A stretch of DNA of 7,934 nucleotides, taken from positions 1 through 7,934 of the forward strand of contig CAZPSA010000054.1 of NCBI GenBank assembly GCA_964589375.1, in the 5' to 3' direction. Source of the stretch: CAG-533 sp964589375 (lineage in GTDB: Bacteria > Bacillota_I > Bacilli_A > RF39 > UBA660). Below are positions 1 through 6,710 of this stretch, piece by piece. Numbering within the stretch: the stretch's first letter is position 1; the number at the start of each line of letters is the position of its first letter. The position numbers were made by a program, and so were the translations under genes. Below the pieces are notes generated by a model. That model saw only the letters and a program-made list of their open reading frames with translations, ran no database searches and was not told the origin of the DNA.

Positions 1-12
1 AAAACTACGCAT
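1..12 (-). CDS. Start of an unidentified gene running off the left edge
   Basis: An ATG at 12-10 (minus strand) opens a frame of only four codons (Met-Arg-Ser-Phe) before the window ends, so the product cannot be identified. The call rests on the complete expression signals in front of it: a 7-nt Shine-Dalgarno match five bases upstream and a promoter with perfect -35 and -10 boxes at 73-47. The gene lies downstream of the thioredoxin terminator and so should be transcribed on its own. A GTG at 17-15 in another frame is a less likely start because it sits directly against the ribosome binding site. Confidence 0.45.
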
Positions 13-17
13 AACAC

Positions 18-24
18 ATCACCT
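18..24 (-). promoter_or_regulatory. Ribosome binding site of the left-edge gene
   Basis: AGGTGAT on the minus strand is a 7-nt match to the Bacilli consensus GGAGGTGATC. It lies 5 nt before the ATG at 12-10, and it is the main reason to believe a gene begins here. Confidence 0.5.
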
Positions 25-46
25 ATATAATTCTATTTTCTATCTA

Positions 47-73
47 ATTATATAAGTGACCCCCCCGTGTCAA
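47..73 (-). promoter_or_regulatory. Sigma-A-type promoter with a G7 tract in the spacer
   Basis: On the minus strand a perfect -35 box TTGACA (73-68) is followed by a perfect -10 box TATAAT (52-47). The spacer is only 15 nt (67-53), two short of the 17-nt optimum, and seven of those bases (66-60) are a run of G. The predicted transcription start is near 40, giving a leader of about 28 nt before the ATG at 12. The promoter begins 15 nt beyond the T-tract of the upstream thioredoxin terminator, so the arrangement is terminator, promoter, gene. Two perfect hexamers in the right order and polarity are seen directly; that spacer length sets promoter strength is inferred. Confidence 0.65.
60..66. 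repeat. C7/G7 homopolymer in a promoter spacer
   Basis: Seven consecutive C on the plus strand, in a sequence that is overwhelmingly A/T. It is the longest G/C homopolymer I see in the window; the next longest are five (in the rnhC region). G/C homopolymers of this kind slip during replication, and this one lies exactly between a -35 and a -10 box, where a length change would alter promoter spacing. Confidence 0.9.
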
Positions 74-87
74 GTTAATTTTTACAC

Positions 88-132
88 AAAAAAAGTCTAT
101 GATATTAACATAAAGTTTATTTCCACAGACTT
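88..132 (-). terminator. Rho-independent terminator of the cvpA-thioredoxin operon
   Basis: On the minus strand, arm AAGTCTGTG (132-124) pairs with CATAGACTT (101-93) in a 9-bp stem with one G-U pair and a 22-nt loop. It is followed by an unbroken T7 (94-88, the first two bases shared with the stem). It starts about 30 nt after the thioredoxin stop codon. The loop is long, but the stem plus T-tract form a convincing intrinsic terminator. Confidence 0.75.
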
Positions 133-161
133 AATCACAAAACATATAACGTTTGAACTAA

Positions 162-455
162 CTAACGATATTCCTTTAATATTTCATTAATTTCTTCCTT
201 AGTTTTATATCCTAAAAAAGAAGTAACCATTTTCTTATTTTTATATATTTCAACTGTTGGAATACTCATAACTCCATGTTTTTGTGCTAAAGCTTCATGA
301 GTATCAGTATCAACTTTGATAATTTTAACATCAATCTCTTCCAATTCCATTCCTAGCATTTTACATGGTCCACACCAATTAGCAAAAAAGTCTACTATAG
401 TTAAATCATCAGTTAAAACATCTTCTAATTCTTGTCCACTTAAATATTCAATCAT
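162..455 (-). CDS. trxA: Thioredoxin-family protein
   Basis: Small cytoplasmic dithiol-disulfide oxidoreductase that passes electrons from thioredoxin reductase to oxidised protein substrates. The 97-residue protein has the classical active site WCGPCK at residues 27-32 (redox Cys28 and Cys31) after the buried Asp22 of the VDFFANW strand. The cis-proline loop SIPT is at 64-67 (Pro66). It is slightly shorter than the usual 105 or so residues, and has no signal peptide or membrane segment. It is the last gene of a two-gene operon: its ATG lies 2 nt after the cvpA stop, and its ribosome binding site (AAAGGA, 470-465) is inside the end of cvpA, so translation is probably coupled. It ends with TAG, followed by a terminator. 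Thioredoxin family membership is certain; that it is the main housekeeping TrxA rather than a paralogue is inferred. Confidence 0.9.
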   Translation of the reverse strand: MIEYLSGQELEDVLTDDLTIVDFFANWCGPCKMLGMELEEIDVKIIKVDTDTHEALAQKHGVMSIPTVEIYKNKKMVTSFLGYKTKEEINEILKEYR

Positions 456-457
456 AA

Positions 458-1174
458 TTATTTTTCCTTTCTATATTTATCTATTACTTCATTAGCCCCT
501 TCAAATTTAATTTTTCCTTTTTCTAATAATTTATCTGCTGAATCAACTGATAATATTTCATATTTTAATAAAACATTTAAACTTTCAATATTAGCCGCAG
601 TTTTATCACTAGAATTTTCATGATTAGTAACAATATCATAAATTTCAGTAACACTTTTAAACGTTTCAGAAGTCATATTAGATAAAATTGGGGTTTTAGT
701 CATTATTCCATCTGCATATTTACTATTTGTTACTAAACTTGTTGATGGTAATAAACTAACTATAAATATTAAAATAAAAGCAAAGATATATCCTTCAATA
801 AAACCACATATTGTACCTAAAATTTTACTCGGTAAAGTTAAAATAACAGATGCATCTATTATTTTTCCAAATATACCTGTTAATTTAATAATAACTCCCA
901 TTATAGCACTTAATATTACGATTGTTATCATAAAACTTAAGCCTTCATAAATAAGTATACTTACAGCGTTTATTCCCGCATACTTACCACCTATATTAAA
1001 AAATGGTAAATGTTCATAAAGAAAAACTGATATTGGATTTTTTAAGTAAAACGCTAAAACAATAACTAAAATTGTCCCTACAAAAGCAATAATACTATTA
1101 ATAAATCCTTTTTTAAACCCAGCTAAAGCTCCAATTAGTAAAATACCTAATATTATATAATCTAGTACATTCAC
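458..1174 (-). CDS. cvpA: CvpA-family membrane protein
   Basis: Integral membrane protein of the CvpA (colicin V production) family, 238 residues. The family's molecular role is poorly defined; it is linked to envelope homeostasis in Gram-negatives and is common but little studied in Firmicutes. Hydrophobic segments lie at about residues 5-20, 24-43, 72-100 and 118-143. The first pair is separated by a short basic turn (FKKGF), and the fourth segment is Gly-rich (GTICGFIEG), as is usual for the family. The remaining 90 or so residues form a polar, Lys/Glu-rich tail predicted to be soluble. The start is GTG (1174-1172): no in-frame ATG is nearby, the ATG overlapping it by one base is out of frame, and a strong ribosome binding site sits at the right distance. 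It is the first gene of an operon with thioredoxin, transcribed divergently from rnhC. Confidence 0.8.
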   Translation of the reverse strand: MNVLDYIILGILLIGALAGFKKGFINSIIAFVGTILVIVLAFYLKNPISVFLYEHLPFFNIGGKYAGINAVSILIYEGLSFMITIVILSAIMGVIIKLTGIFGKIIDASVILTLPSKILGTICGFIEGYIFAFILIFIVSLLPSTSLVTNSKYADGIMTKTPILSNMTSETFKSVTEIYDIVTNHENSSDKTAANIESLNVLLKYEILSVDSADKLLEKGKIKFEGANEVIDKYRKEK

Positions 1175-1179
1175 TTTTT

Positions 1180-1187
1180 CTCACCTT
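1180..1187 (-). promoter_or_regulatory. Ribosome binding site that fixes the cvpA GTG start
   Basis: AAGGTGAG on the minus strand, 5 nt before the GTG at 1174-1172. The strong match and spacing support GTG initiation rather than the out-of-frame ATG at 1170-1168. Confidence 0.6.
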
Positions 1188-1197
1188 CCCTATTAAA

Positions 1198-1210
1198 ATT
1201 ATATTATAAT
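1198..1210. promoter_or_regulatory. Possible divergent promoter region between cvpA and rnhC
   Basis: The 97-nt gap 1175-1272 must hold the promoters of both divergent genes. Overlapping TATAAT boxes occur on the two strands: minus 1208-1203 (with a second at 1203-1198) and plus 1205-1210. The minus box would give a cvpA leader of about 22 nt and the plus box an rnhC leader of about 55 nt. I find no good -35 hexamer for any of them, and TATAAT is not rare in such AT-rich DNA, so these are candidates only. Confidence 0.3.
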
Positions 1211-1259
1211 AAGTTAAAAAAAGAAAGATTTATTTTATTTTTTATGATAATATTATGTT

Positions 1260-1265
1260 GGTGAT
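1260..1265 (+). promoter_or_regulatory. Ribosome binding site that fixes the rnhC start
   Basis: GGTGAT, a 6-nt anti-Shine-Dalgarno match, lies 7 nt before the ATG at 1273-1275. The upstream in-frame ATG at 1255 has no such signal and would place this site inside the coding region. Confidence 0.6.
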
Positions 1266-1272
1266 TATTCAT

Positions 1273-2208
1273 ATGACAATAGTTTTTAAAGTAAGTGATA
1301 ACGTTAAACAAAAAATGATTGATTTTTATTTTGATAAATGTAGAAGCAAAACTCCCCCTTATGCAATTTTTCAAGCAGATGATGCCGATACTATCATTAC
1401 TCTTTATGAATCTGGCAAAGTAATGTTTCAAGGGACAAGTGCTGATATTGACGCGAATATTTGGAAGGAGCTTGAAAAAAAACTTAATAATCGTAATATT
1501 GATGAAGAACTTAAGAAAGAGGAAAAAAAGGAAAAATCAGAAGAAAAAGACACAAGATTTATTAATACCCCAACCATTGGTTCAGATGAGGTAGGTACTG
1601 GCGATTATTTTGGACCCATTGTAGTTACAGCTTCTTATGTTTCCCAAGAAAACATTAAATTATTATATGAATTAGGGGTAAAAGATTCTAAAAAATTAAC
1701 TGATAGCAAAATATTAGAAATTGCTCCCGTAATAATAAAAGCTATCCCCCATTCAACATATATTTTAGATAATAAAACATATAACGATAGACCAACAAAT
1801 ATGAATAAGATTAAAGCCATTTTACATAATAAAGTTTTATGTAACATGGTAAAACAAGATTATGATTATAAATATGTTGTAGTTGATCAGTTCTGCTATC
1901 CGAGAAATTATTTTAACTACATTGCCGAAGCTAAAGAAAAATTTACTAAGATAACTTTTACAACTAAAGCTGAAGATAAATGTTTAGCGGTAGCTGCCTC
2001 TTCTATAATTTGTCGTTATATCTTTATCAAAGAAATGCAAAAAATTGAAAATAAATATAATATCTTCTTAAAAAAAGGAGCTGGTTTAGAAGTAGATAAA
2101 CAAGGAGCAATGCTAGTTCAAAGATATGGAGAAAATATTCTATATAATATTGCTAAATTAAATTTTAAAAATACCGATAAAATAAAAGCTATTTTAAACC
2201 AAAATTAA
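1273..2208 (+). CDS. rnhC: Ribonuclease HIII
   Basis: Endonuclease that cuts the RNA strand of RNA-DNA hybrids such as R-loops and primers; in many Firmicutes it takes the place of RNase HI. With the start at 1273 it has 311 residues, typical of the family. An N-terminal TBP-like substrate-binding domain (about 1-80) includes the family stretch YESGKVMFQG. A highly charged Lys/Glu linker (about 80-95) leads to the catalytic domain. The hallmark GSDEVGTGDYFGP carries Asp105 and Glu106; further acidic residues are Asp205 (VVVDQF) and Asp235 (KAEDK), the latter just before the conserved AVAASSII segment. The start at 1273 is preferred over the ATG 18 nt upstream because of ribosome binding site spacing and because the protein then begins at the expected first strand. 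It is the only plus-strand gene here, apparently monocistronic, and converges on holA. Confidence 0.93.
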   Translation: MTIVFKVSDNVKQKMIDFYFDKCRSKTPPYAIFQADDADTIITLYESGKVMFQGTSADIDANIWKELEKKLNNRNIDEELKKEEKKEKSEEKDTRFINTPTIGSDEVGTGDYFGPIVVTASYVSQENIKLLYELGVKDSKKLTDSKILEIAPVIIKAIPHSTYILDNKTYNDRPTNMNKIKAILHNKVLCNMVKQDYDYKYVVVDQFCYPRNYFNYIAEAKEKFTKITFTTKAEDKCLAVAASSIICRYIFIKEMQKIENKYNIFLKKGAGLEVDKQGAMLVQRYGENILYNIAKLNFKNTDKIKAILNQN

Positions 2209-2244
2209 AAGTGTTAAATTAAATAAAATTAATAACACTTTTTT
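2207..2244. terminator. Bidirectional terminator between rnhC and holA
   Basis: Perfect 10-bp stem: AAAAGTGTTA (2207-2216) pairs with TAACACTTTT (2233-2242) around a 16-nt A/T loop. On the plus strand the stem runs into T6 (2239-2244), ending rnhC. On the minus strand the other arm ends in TTTT, so the same hairpin can end the lepB-holA transcript. It begins inside the rnhC stop codon and ends 2 nt before the holA stop codon. Confidence 0.8.
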
Positions 2245-2246
2245 AT

Positions 2247-3143
2247 TTAGATATTTAAAAGGAAAATTTTAAGTAAAGTATACTGATCTACGTTTAATGT
2301 TTTTAACTTATAATCTAAGTCTGCTAAATCTAACATAATACGATAAAGTTCTTCTAAGGAATATAAATATGATTTATCTTTAGCAATCTTAACTCGATAT
2401 GGGTGAATCCCTAAATCTTTGGCAATTGCTTCATTACTTTTATTATTTAAAGATTTAACTGCTATAATTATCCGAAATTGACTTGCTAGTAGCCCAATAA
2501 AAGGGAAAACATCTTCTTTATTTTGAATAAAATCTGCCAATAATTTAGAAGTAAGATTTTTATCTTTTTGACTAATCGCATCACATAAAGCAAAGTTTTC
2601 TTCTCCTAGAATTTTACTTCCATAGTCTTCGATATCTTGAACAGTTATCTTATTATTTAATATTTTAAGTTTATCTATCTCACATAATATCAAATCATAA
2701 TTACCTAAATTATAATCAACTAGTTTATTTAAAGCTAAGTAATCCAATTCGATATTTTCTCTTTTTGTATAAGCTAATATTTTATTATTTAATTCATTTG
2801 GTTTTAATTCATTTATTTCGATATAAGTTCCTTTTTCTTTAATTAATTTATATAAAGCACTCCGCTTATCTACTGCGCTTGCTACTAAAATTAAACGAGT
2901 TGAGGGATTAGGGTCTTTAAGGTATTTTTCTAGTAATTTTACATCTTTATCGATTTTAAAATTATTTACTATCACAATTTTTTCTTCATTAAGTAAACTA
3001 AAATAAGCACATTCATCAATGATATTACTAATTGAAGATTCTTCATAATTAATCTTAATAATATTATTCTTCCCCGCAGTAATTTTATCTATTTCTTCAT
3101 ATGTTAATCTTATTGAGAAGATAGAAAGTAAATATGTATTCAT
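2247..3143 (-). CDS. holA: DNA polymerase III delta subunit
   Basis: Clamp-loader subunit that opens the beta sliding clamp as part of the delta / delta-prime / tau complex at the replication fork. The 298-residue protein is shorter than the usual 330-345. Family features are the N-terminal NNIIKINYEES...FSLLNEEKIVIVNNF block (about 25-65), the helical section with LILCEIDKLKIL, and the C-terminal helical oligomerisation domain (VFPFIGLLASQFRIII...LGIHPYRVKIAKDKS...LADLDYKLKTLNVDQYTLLKIFLL). Delta has the AAA+ fold but is not itself an ATPase, so lack of a Walker motif is expected. The first 20 residues are poorly conserved compared with the usual YLIYGED-type opening. Its ATG overlaps the lepB TGA (ATGA), so it is translationally coupled to lepB. 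Confidence 0.85.
   Translation of the reverse strand: MNTYLLSIFSIRLTYEEIDKITAGKNNIIKINYEESSISNIIDECAYFSLLNEEKIVIVNNFKIDKDVKLLEKYLKDPNPSTRLILVASAVDKRSALYKLIKEKGTYIEINELKPNELNNKILAYTKRENIELDYLALNKLVDYNLGNYDLILCEIDKLKILNNKITVQDIEDYGSKILGEENFALCDAISQKDKNLTSKLLADFIQNKEDVFPFIGLLASQFRIIIAVKSLNNKSNEAIAKDLGIHPYRVKIAKDKSYLYSLEELYRIMLDLADLDYKLKTLNVDQYTLLKIFLLNI
3087..3107 (-). repeat. 21-nt exact direct repeat, copy 1 (inside holA)
   Basis: These 21 bases, encoding Leu-Thr-Tyr-Glu-Glu-Ile-Asp near the HolA N-terminus, are identical and in the same reading frame at 7107-7127 in dnaK. The match ends exactly at codon boundaries, with different flanking bases on both sides. Confidence 0.85.
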
Positions 3144-3697
3144 TTTTCTATAATTCCCATTTTACTAAAAGGATAGATTACTAAGTTAGTTTTTCCCTGA
3201 ATTTGATTTTCTGTAACTGGACCAATCATTCTACTATCTTTAGAAATTACCCTATTATCTCCCATAACAAAATATTCATTATCTTGAAGTTTTACTGCAT
3301 CAAAGTCTTCGGTCTTACTTTTAGCATAAATATCGTCCATATATTTTCCATTAATGTATAATTTACCATCAATATAAGCAATAGTTTCTCCCGGCATAGC
3401 AATAACTCTTTTAATTATGTAATCATCGCCAGCATCAACTACAATAATATCAAATCTATCAATTCCTTTGTATAAGCCAATCTTATTTAAAATCATAGTT
3501 TCCCCTTCCTCTAAAGTCGGATACATACTAGTTCCATTTACTTTAATCGGAGTGGCAATAAAAGTTCTTATCAAAATAACAAAAATAATAATAATAACAT
3601 ATGGTATATAATCTAAAAATATATCTTTAACAGCTCTTTTTTGTTTTTCTTTATCAATAACTTTAGAATTAAATTTTTTATCTTTATCTTTTTTCAT
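3140..3697 (-). CDS. lepB: Signal peptidase I
   Basis: Membrane-bound serine protease (family S26) that removes signal peptides from exported proteins on the outer face of the cytoplasmic membrane. From the ATG at 3697 it has 185 residues, the compact size usual in Gram-positives. A Lys-rich cytoplasmic N-terminus (1-27) is followed by one membrane anchor (about 29-48). The catalytic Ser57 lies in GTSMYPTL, the general-base Lys96 in YIIKRVIAMPGE, and the conserved GDNR...SKDSRMIGPV box is at 146-161. An in-frame ATG 33 nt upstream (3730) is rejected: it has no ribosome binding site and lies almost at the predicted transcription start. It is the first gene of a lepB-holA operon with its own promoter, separated from dnaJ by a terminator. 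Confidence 0.93.
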   Translation of the reverse strand: MKKDKDKKFNSKVIDKEKQKRAVKDIFLDYIPYVIIIIFVILIRTFIATPIKVNGTSMYPTLEEGETMILNKIGLYKGIDRFDIIVVDAGDDYIIKRVIAMPGETIAYIDGKLYINGKYMDDIYAKSKTEDFDAVKLQDNEYFVMGDNRVISKDSRMIGPVTENQIQGKTNLVIYPFSKMGIIEK

Positions 3698-3703
3698 GAT
3701 CGT

Positions 3704-3709
3704 CCTCCT
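3704..3709 (-). promoter_or_regulatory. Ribosome binding site that fixes the lepB start
   Basis: Consensus AGGAGG on the minus strand, 6 nt before the ATG at 3697. This ideal signal decides the start over the in-frame ATG at 3730. Confidence 0.8.
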
Positions 3710-3731
3710 AGAACTTAAAAACACTACCAAT

Positions 3732-3760
3732 ATTATAGCAAAAAGAAAAAGTTCCTTAAA
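3732..3760 (-). promoter_or_regulatory. Extended -10 promoter of lepB-holA
   Basis: The minus strand carries TGCTATAAT (3740-3732), a perfect extended -10 element. A weak -35 (TTTAAG, 3760-3755) sits 17 nt upstream, inside the loop of the dnaJ terminator. Extended -10 promoters can work without a good -35. The predicted transcription start near 3725 gives a leader of about 28 nt containing the AGGAGG site. Confidence 0.65.
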
Positions 3761-3768
3761 GAACTTTT
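3741..3768 (-). terminator. Terminator of the dnaK-pepF-dnaJ operon
   Basis: On the minus strand, AAAAGTTC (3768-3761) pairs with GAACTTTT (3754-3747) in an 8-bp stem with a 6-nt loop. It continues into a T-tract interrupted by a single C (down to 3741). The stem begins within the dnaJ stop codon. The lepB promoter lies directly behind it. Confidence 0.75.
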
Positions 3769-4897
3769 ATAGATATTTATTAAAATTTTTAAATTCAGAA
3801 TCATTATCAAGAACAGTTTCACTTAAGTCTTTAAATAAAGATTTTTGCTTACGATCAATTTTGGTCGGAATAATAACTTTAGCTATTAAGTACATATCCC
3901 CAGTTTTACCAGTTTTAGTATCGTTTACGCCTTCACCTTTAATTTTAAACTTTTCCCCATTTTGCACCCCATTATCAAAGGTATAATAAATTGTGCCATT
4001 AATAGTAGGTATTTCTTTTTTTGTGCCTAAAACTGCTTCAGTTATTGTAAGAGGCACGGTTAGATAAATATCTCGACCATCTCTTTTAAACAAATCATGT
4101 TCTTTAACCGTAAATTCAATATATATATCCCCGTTAGGACCACCATTTAAACCAGCATTAGCTTTACCACTCATTCGCATTTCATCACCGGTTTCAATCC
4201 CACTTGGAACTTTCAAAGTTATATTCCTGTCTTTTTTTACTGTTTTCTTGCCCCGACAAGTTCCACACAAACTTTCAAACTCTTCGCCACTTCCTTTACA
4301 GTATGGACAAACACTTTCAGTTTGGATAACTCCTAAAATTGTTCTTTGTTCACTTATTACTCTTCCTCTACCATTACAATGAGAACATTTATGAGCATTA
4401 TGTCCACCATTTCCACTGCAACTAGGGCAAGTTTCATCAACTGTAATTTTAAAGGTCTTTTCCGTGCCAAAAACAGCTTCTTCAAATGTTAAATTTAATT
4501 TTACTAATATATCGGCTCCTTTAGAACTAGTATTTGTTCTAGATTTTCTGGTAGTACGGCCACCACCCATAAATTGTTCAAAGATACTACCTAAATCCAA
4601 ATCATCAAAATCAAATCCGCTAAATCCGCCAGAAAAACCACCACCAAAACCGCCGTAACCACCGCCAGCATTATTTTCAAAAGCAGCACTACCAAACTGA
4701 TCATATTGTTTACGTTTACTAGCATCTCCTAATATTGCATAAGCTTCAGAAATTTCTTTAAACTTTTCCGCTGCTCCGGGATCTTTATTTACGTCTGGAT
4801 GATATTCTTTAGCTTTTTTTCTAAAAGCACTTTTAATTTCTGCTTCACTAGCAGTTTTACTTACCCCTAATGTTTCATATAAATCTTTTTTTGCCAT
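3767..4897 (-). CDS. dnaJ: Chaperone protein DnaJ (Hsp40)
   Basis: Class I J-protein that binds unfolded clients and stimulates the DnaK ATPase. The 376-residue protein has the full class I layout. The J domain (about 4-68) has the HPD motif at 33-35. The Gly/Phe-rich region (about 76-113) is followed by a zinc-binding region with four CxxC repeats (Cys157/160, 171/174, 197/200, 211/214), and then the C-terminal client-binding and dimerisation domains. The first three repeats are CxxCxGxG; the fourth reads CGTCRGKK and lacks the last Gly, a mild deviation. Its ATG overlaps the pepF stop by one base (TAATG), and its ribosome binding site GTGAGGA lies inside the end of pepF, which points to coupling. 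It is the last gene of the operon. Confidence 0.96.
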   Translation of the reverse strand: MAKKDLYETLGVSKTASEAEIKSAFRKKAKEYHPDVNKDPGAAEKFKEISEAYAILGDASKRKQYDQFGSAAFENNAGGGYGGFGGGFSGGFSGFDFDDLDLGSIFEQFMGGGRTTRKSRTNTSSKGADILVKLNLTFEEAVFGTEKTFKITVDETCPSCSGNGGHNAHKCSHCNGRGRVISEQRTILGVIQTESVCPYCKGSGEEFESLCGTCRGKKTVKKDRNITLKVPSGIETGDEMRMSGKANAGLNGGPNGDIYIEFTVKEHDLFKRDGRDIYLTVPLTITEAVLGTKKEIPTINGTIYYTFDNGVQNGEKFKIKGEGVNDTKTGKTGDMYLIAKVIIPTKIDRKQKSLFKDLSETVLDNDSEFKNFNKYL

Positions 4898-6684
4898 TAT
4901 TCCTCACTTACCTTATTAAATTTGTCAATTAAATATTCGAAAAAGTCAATTGCATTATTATAAACTTTTGACTTGGTCATATCAACCCCAAGCTCCTTTA
5001 GTAAATTAATTGGATAATCACTGCTTCCTCGTTTTAAAAATTTTATGTAATTCTTCTTCATTTCCATATCGCCATCAATTATTCTTGTCGCAATCATTAT
5101 AGCTGCAGATACCCCAGTTGCATACTCAAATAAATAAAATGGCATATAATAATGTTTACGTTTAGCCCACATATATTTAATATTGTCATCAAGTTTTACT
5201 TTTCTCTGATAATACAATGCTCGCAAATCATATATACAATCACCTAACGCCTCACCAGAAACATCTTTACCGGTATCAAGTAATTTATAAATTTTATTTT
5301 CTAGTTCGCCTTCTAAACAAGCATCAAATAAATTATTTTGAATAATATCTATCAAATTATAAATTGCCGTTAACTTTAAATTTTTATTATTGCCATTTTC
5401 TATAATATAATAAGATAAAATTATTTCATTAGTAAGAGATGCCACCTCGGCAGTAAAAATATCATTTTGATAATCATGGGCACCATTATTTGCCTCACTT
5501 AAATAAAAGTTTACCGCGTGACCTAATTCATGGGCAATCGCACTAACATCAGAAAACTTACCTTGAAAATTAGTCAAAACTTTAGGTGCATCGGGATAAC
5601 TACTTATAGCAAAAGCTCCTGAACATTTCCCTTTATAGGCTGCATAATCACACCATCTATCAGTAAATGCCTTTTGAATAATATTACTAAACTCTTGATC
5701 ATAAATTTGGGTAGCTTTAGTAATAAGTAGCTGAGCATCTTCAACACTAAAGCTTATCGTTTCCGGCAAAAATTCAGTTTGCAAATCATAATACTCTAAT
5801 TCTTCTAGACCAATATTTGCCTTAAGTAAGTCAAAATACTTACCATACGCATCTAATCTTTTATGAACTACATTATAAAGTGTTGTTACAACTTCTTTAG
5901 GAATATTTGAAGAAAATAGTTGCATTTCCAAAGTACTATTAAATTTCTTAATACTAGCATTATTACTAACATTTTTCATATTAGCTAATAACAATTCACT
6001 AAAGACCATATTATATTCTTTAAGTTTACTAGCAAAAAGATTATAACACTCTTTACGAGTTTTACGATTTTTATTAGTCATGATAGTACGAAAATTATTA
6101 GTTGTAATAGTAGTTTTTTCACCATCAACATCTAATGAACCGTAATCAAGTAAAGATTCAGATAAAATTGAACTTACCTTCTCAAAGGCATCCATAGGAG
6201 AATTTAGTTTAGTTACTAATAATTCTTCATTTTTACTTAACCCATGTTCTTGTTTTCTTAATATATCTTGAATAATAAATTTATATTTCTGGAGTTTCTT
6301 ATTCTTAAGTAATTTTTGAACTTTTTCATTTTTAGCAGCTAATATTTCCGGAACAATAAAAGAAGAGAGTACCAAAAATTCACAATATAGGTTATATATT
6401 TTAGAAAAATAAGATGCGTTTAATTTATCCTGTAAATCCTCTTGCTCTTTTAAATAGGCATAAACATATAACTTAGTTAACTTAGTATCTAATTTATAAT
6501 ATTCCTCTAAGGCATCATATAAAGTTTCTGCGCTTTCCAAAAGTTTTCCATTATATTTTGTAATATTACCTATTTGCTTTTTTTGGATTTTGTACTCTTT
6601 TTCCCATTGTTTAAAATCTTTAAAATAATCCGTTAAATCCCAAGTATATTCAACCGGCACATCTTTTCTTTTACTATATTCCAT
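4897..6684 (-). CDS. pepF: Oligoendopeptidase F (M3 family zinc metallopeptidase)
   Basis: Cytoplasmic zinc peptidase of the M3B family that degrades short peptides, probably taking part in peptide turnover. The 595-residue length is normal for PepF. The N-terminal helical domain opens with the family-typical segment VPVEYTWDLTDYF (residues 9-21). The catalytic site is HELGH at 385-389 (zinc ligands His385 and His389, catalytic Glu386), with the third ligand probably Glu413 in AEVASLTNE. No signal peptide is seen. The ATG at 6684 has a ribosome binding site (AAGGG, 6697-6693) 8 nt upstream. It lies between dnaK and dnaJ: 56 nt after dnaK, across a hairpin, and overlapping dnaJ by one base, so it is co-transcribed with the chaperone genes. 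A role in clearing peptides released during protein quality control is possible but is inference from position only. Confidence 0.93.
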   Translation of the reverse strand: MEYSKRKDVPVEYTWDLTDYFKDFKQWEKEYKIQKKQIGNITKYNGKLLESAETLYDALEEYYKLDTKLTKLYVYAYLKEQEDLQDKLNASYFSKIYNLYCEFLVLSSFIVPEILAAKNEKVQKLLKNKKLQKYKFIIQDILRKQEHGLSKNEELLVTKLNSPMDAFEKVSSILSESLLDYGSLDVDGEKTTITTNNFRTIMTNKNRKTRKECYNLFASKLKEYNMVFSELLLANMKNVSNNASIKKFNSTLEMQLFSSNIPKEVVTTLYNVVHKRLDAYGKYFDLLKANIGLEELEYYDLQTEFLPETISFSVEDAQLLITKATQIYDQEFSNIIQKAFTDRWCDYAAYKGKCSGAFAISSYPDAPKVLTNFQGKFSDVSAIAHELGHAVNFYLSEANNGAHDYQNDIFTAEVASLTNEIILSYYIIENGNNKNLKLTAIYNLIDIIQNNLFDACLEGELENKIYKLLDTGKDVSGEALGDCIYDLRALYYQRKVKLDDNIKYMWAKRKHYYMPFYLFEYATGVSAAIMIATRIIDGDMEMKKNYIKFLKRGSSDYPINLLKELGVDMTKSKVYNNAIDFFEYLIDKFNKVSEE

Positions 6685-6710
6685 TACTTTTTCCCTTCTT
6701 ATTTACTACC

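Noticed and set aside
1204..1431. Minus-strand open frame of 75 codons overlapping the rnhC start
   Set aside because: It is antisense to the conserved N-terminus of RNase HIII, has no family features and no convincing ribosome binding site; it is a chance frame in AT-rich DNA.
1635..1847. Minus-strand open frame of 70 codons inside rnhC
   Set aside because: Lies wholly antisense to the RNase HIII catalytic domain and shows no recognisable protein.
3704..3717. Ten bases AAGTTCTAGG in the lepB leader shared with the dnaK-pepF hairpin
   Set aside because: In lepB the bases merge with the AGGAGG ribosome binding site and no matching second arm is nearby, so the similarity looks incidental.
3697..3730. 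Longer N-terminus for LepB starting at the ATG at 3730
   Set aside because: No Shine-Dalgarno sequence precedes it and it lies at the predicted transcription start, while the ATG at 3697 has a consensus AGGAGG at ideal spacing.
3696..3986. Plus-strand open frame of 96 codons over the dnaJ 3' end and lepB leader
   Set aside because: Shadow of dnaJ, crossing the operon terminator and the lepB promoter; no ribosome binding site or homology seen.
4464..4658. Plus-strand Pro-rich open frame of 64 codons
   Set aside because: The Pro run is the complement of the Gly/Phe-rich region of DnaJ, so it is a composition shadow.
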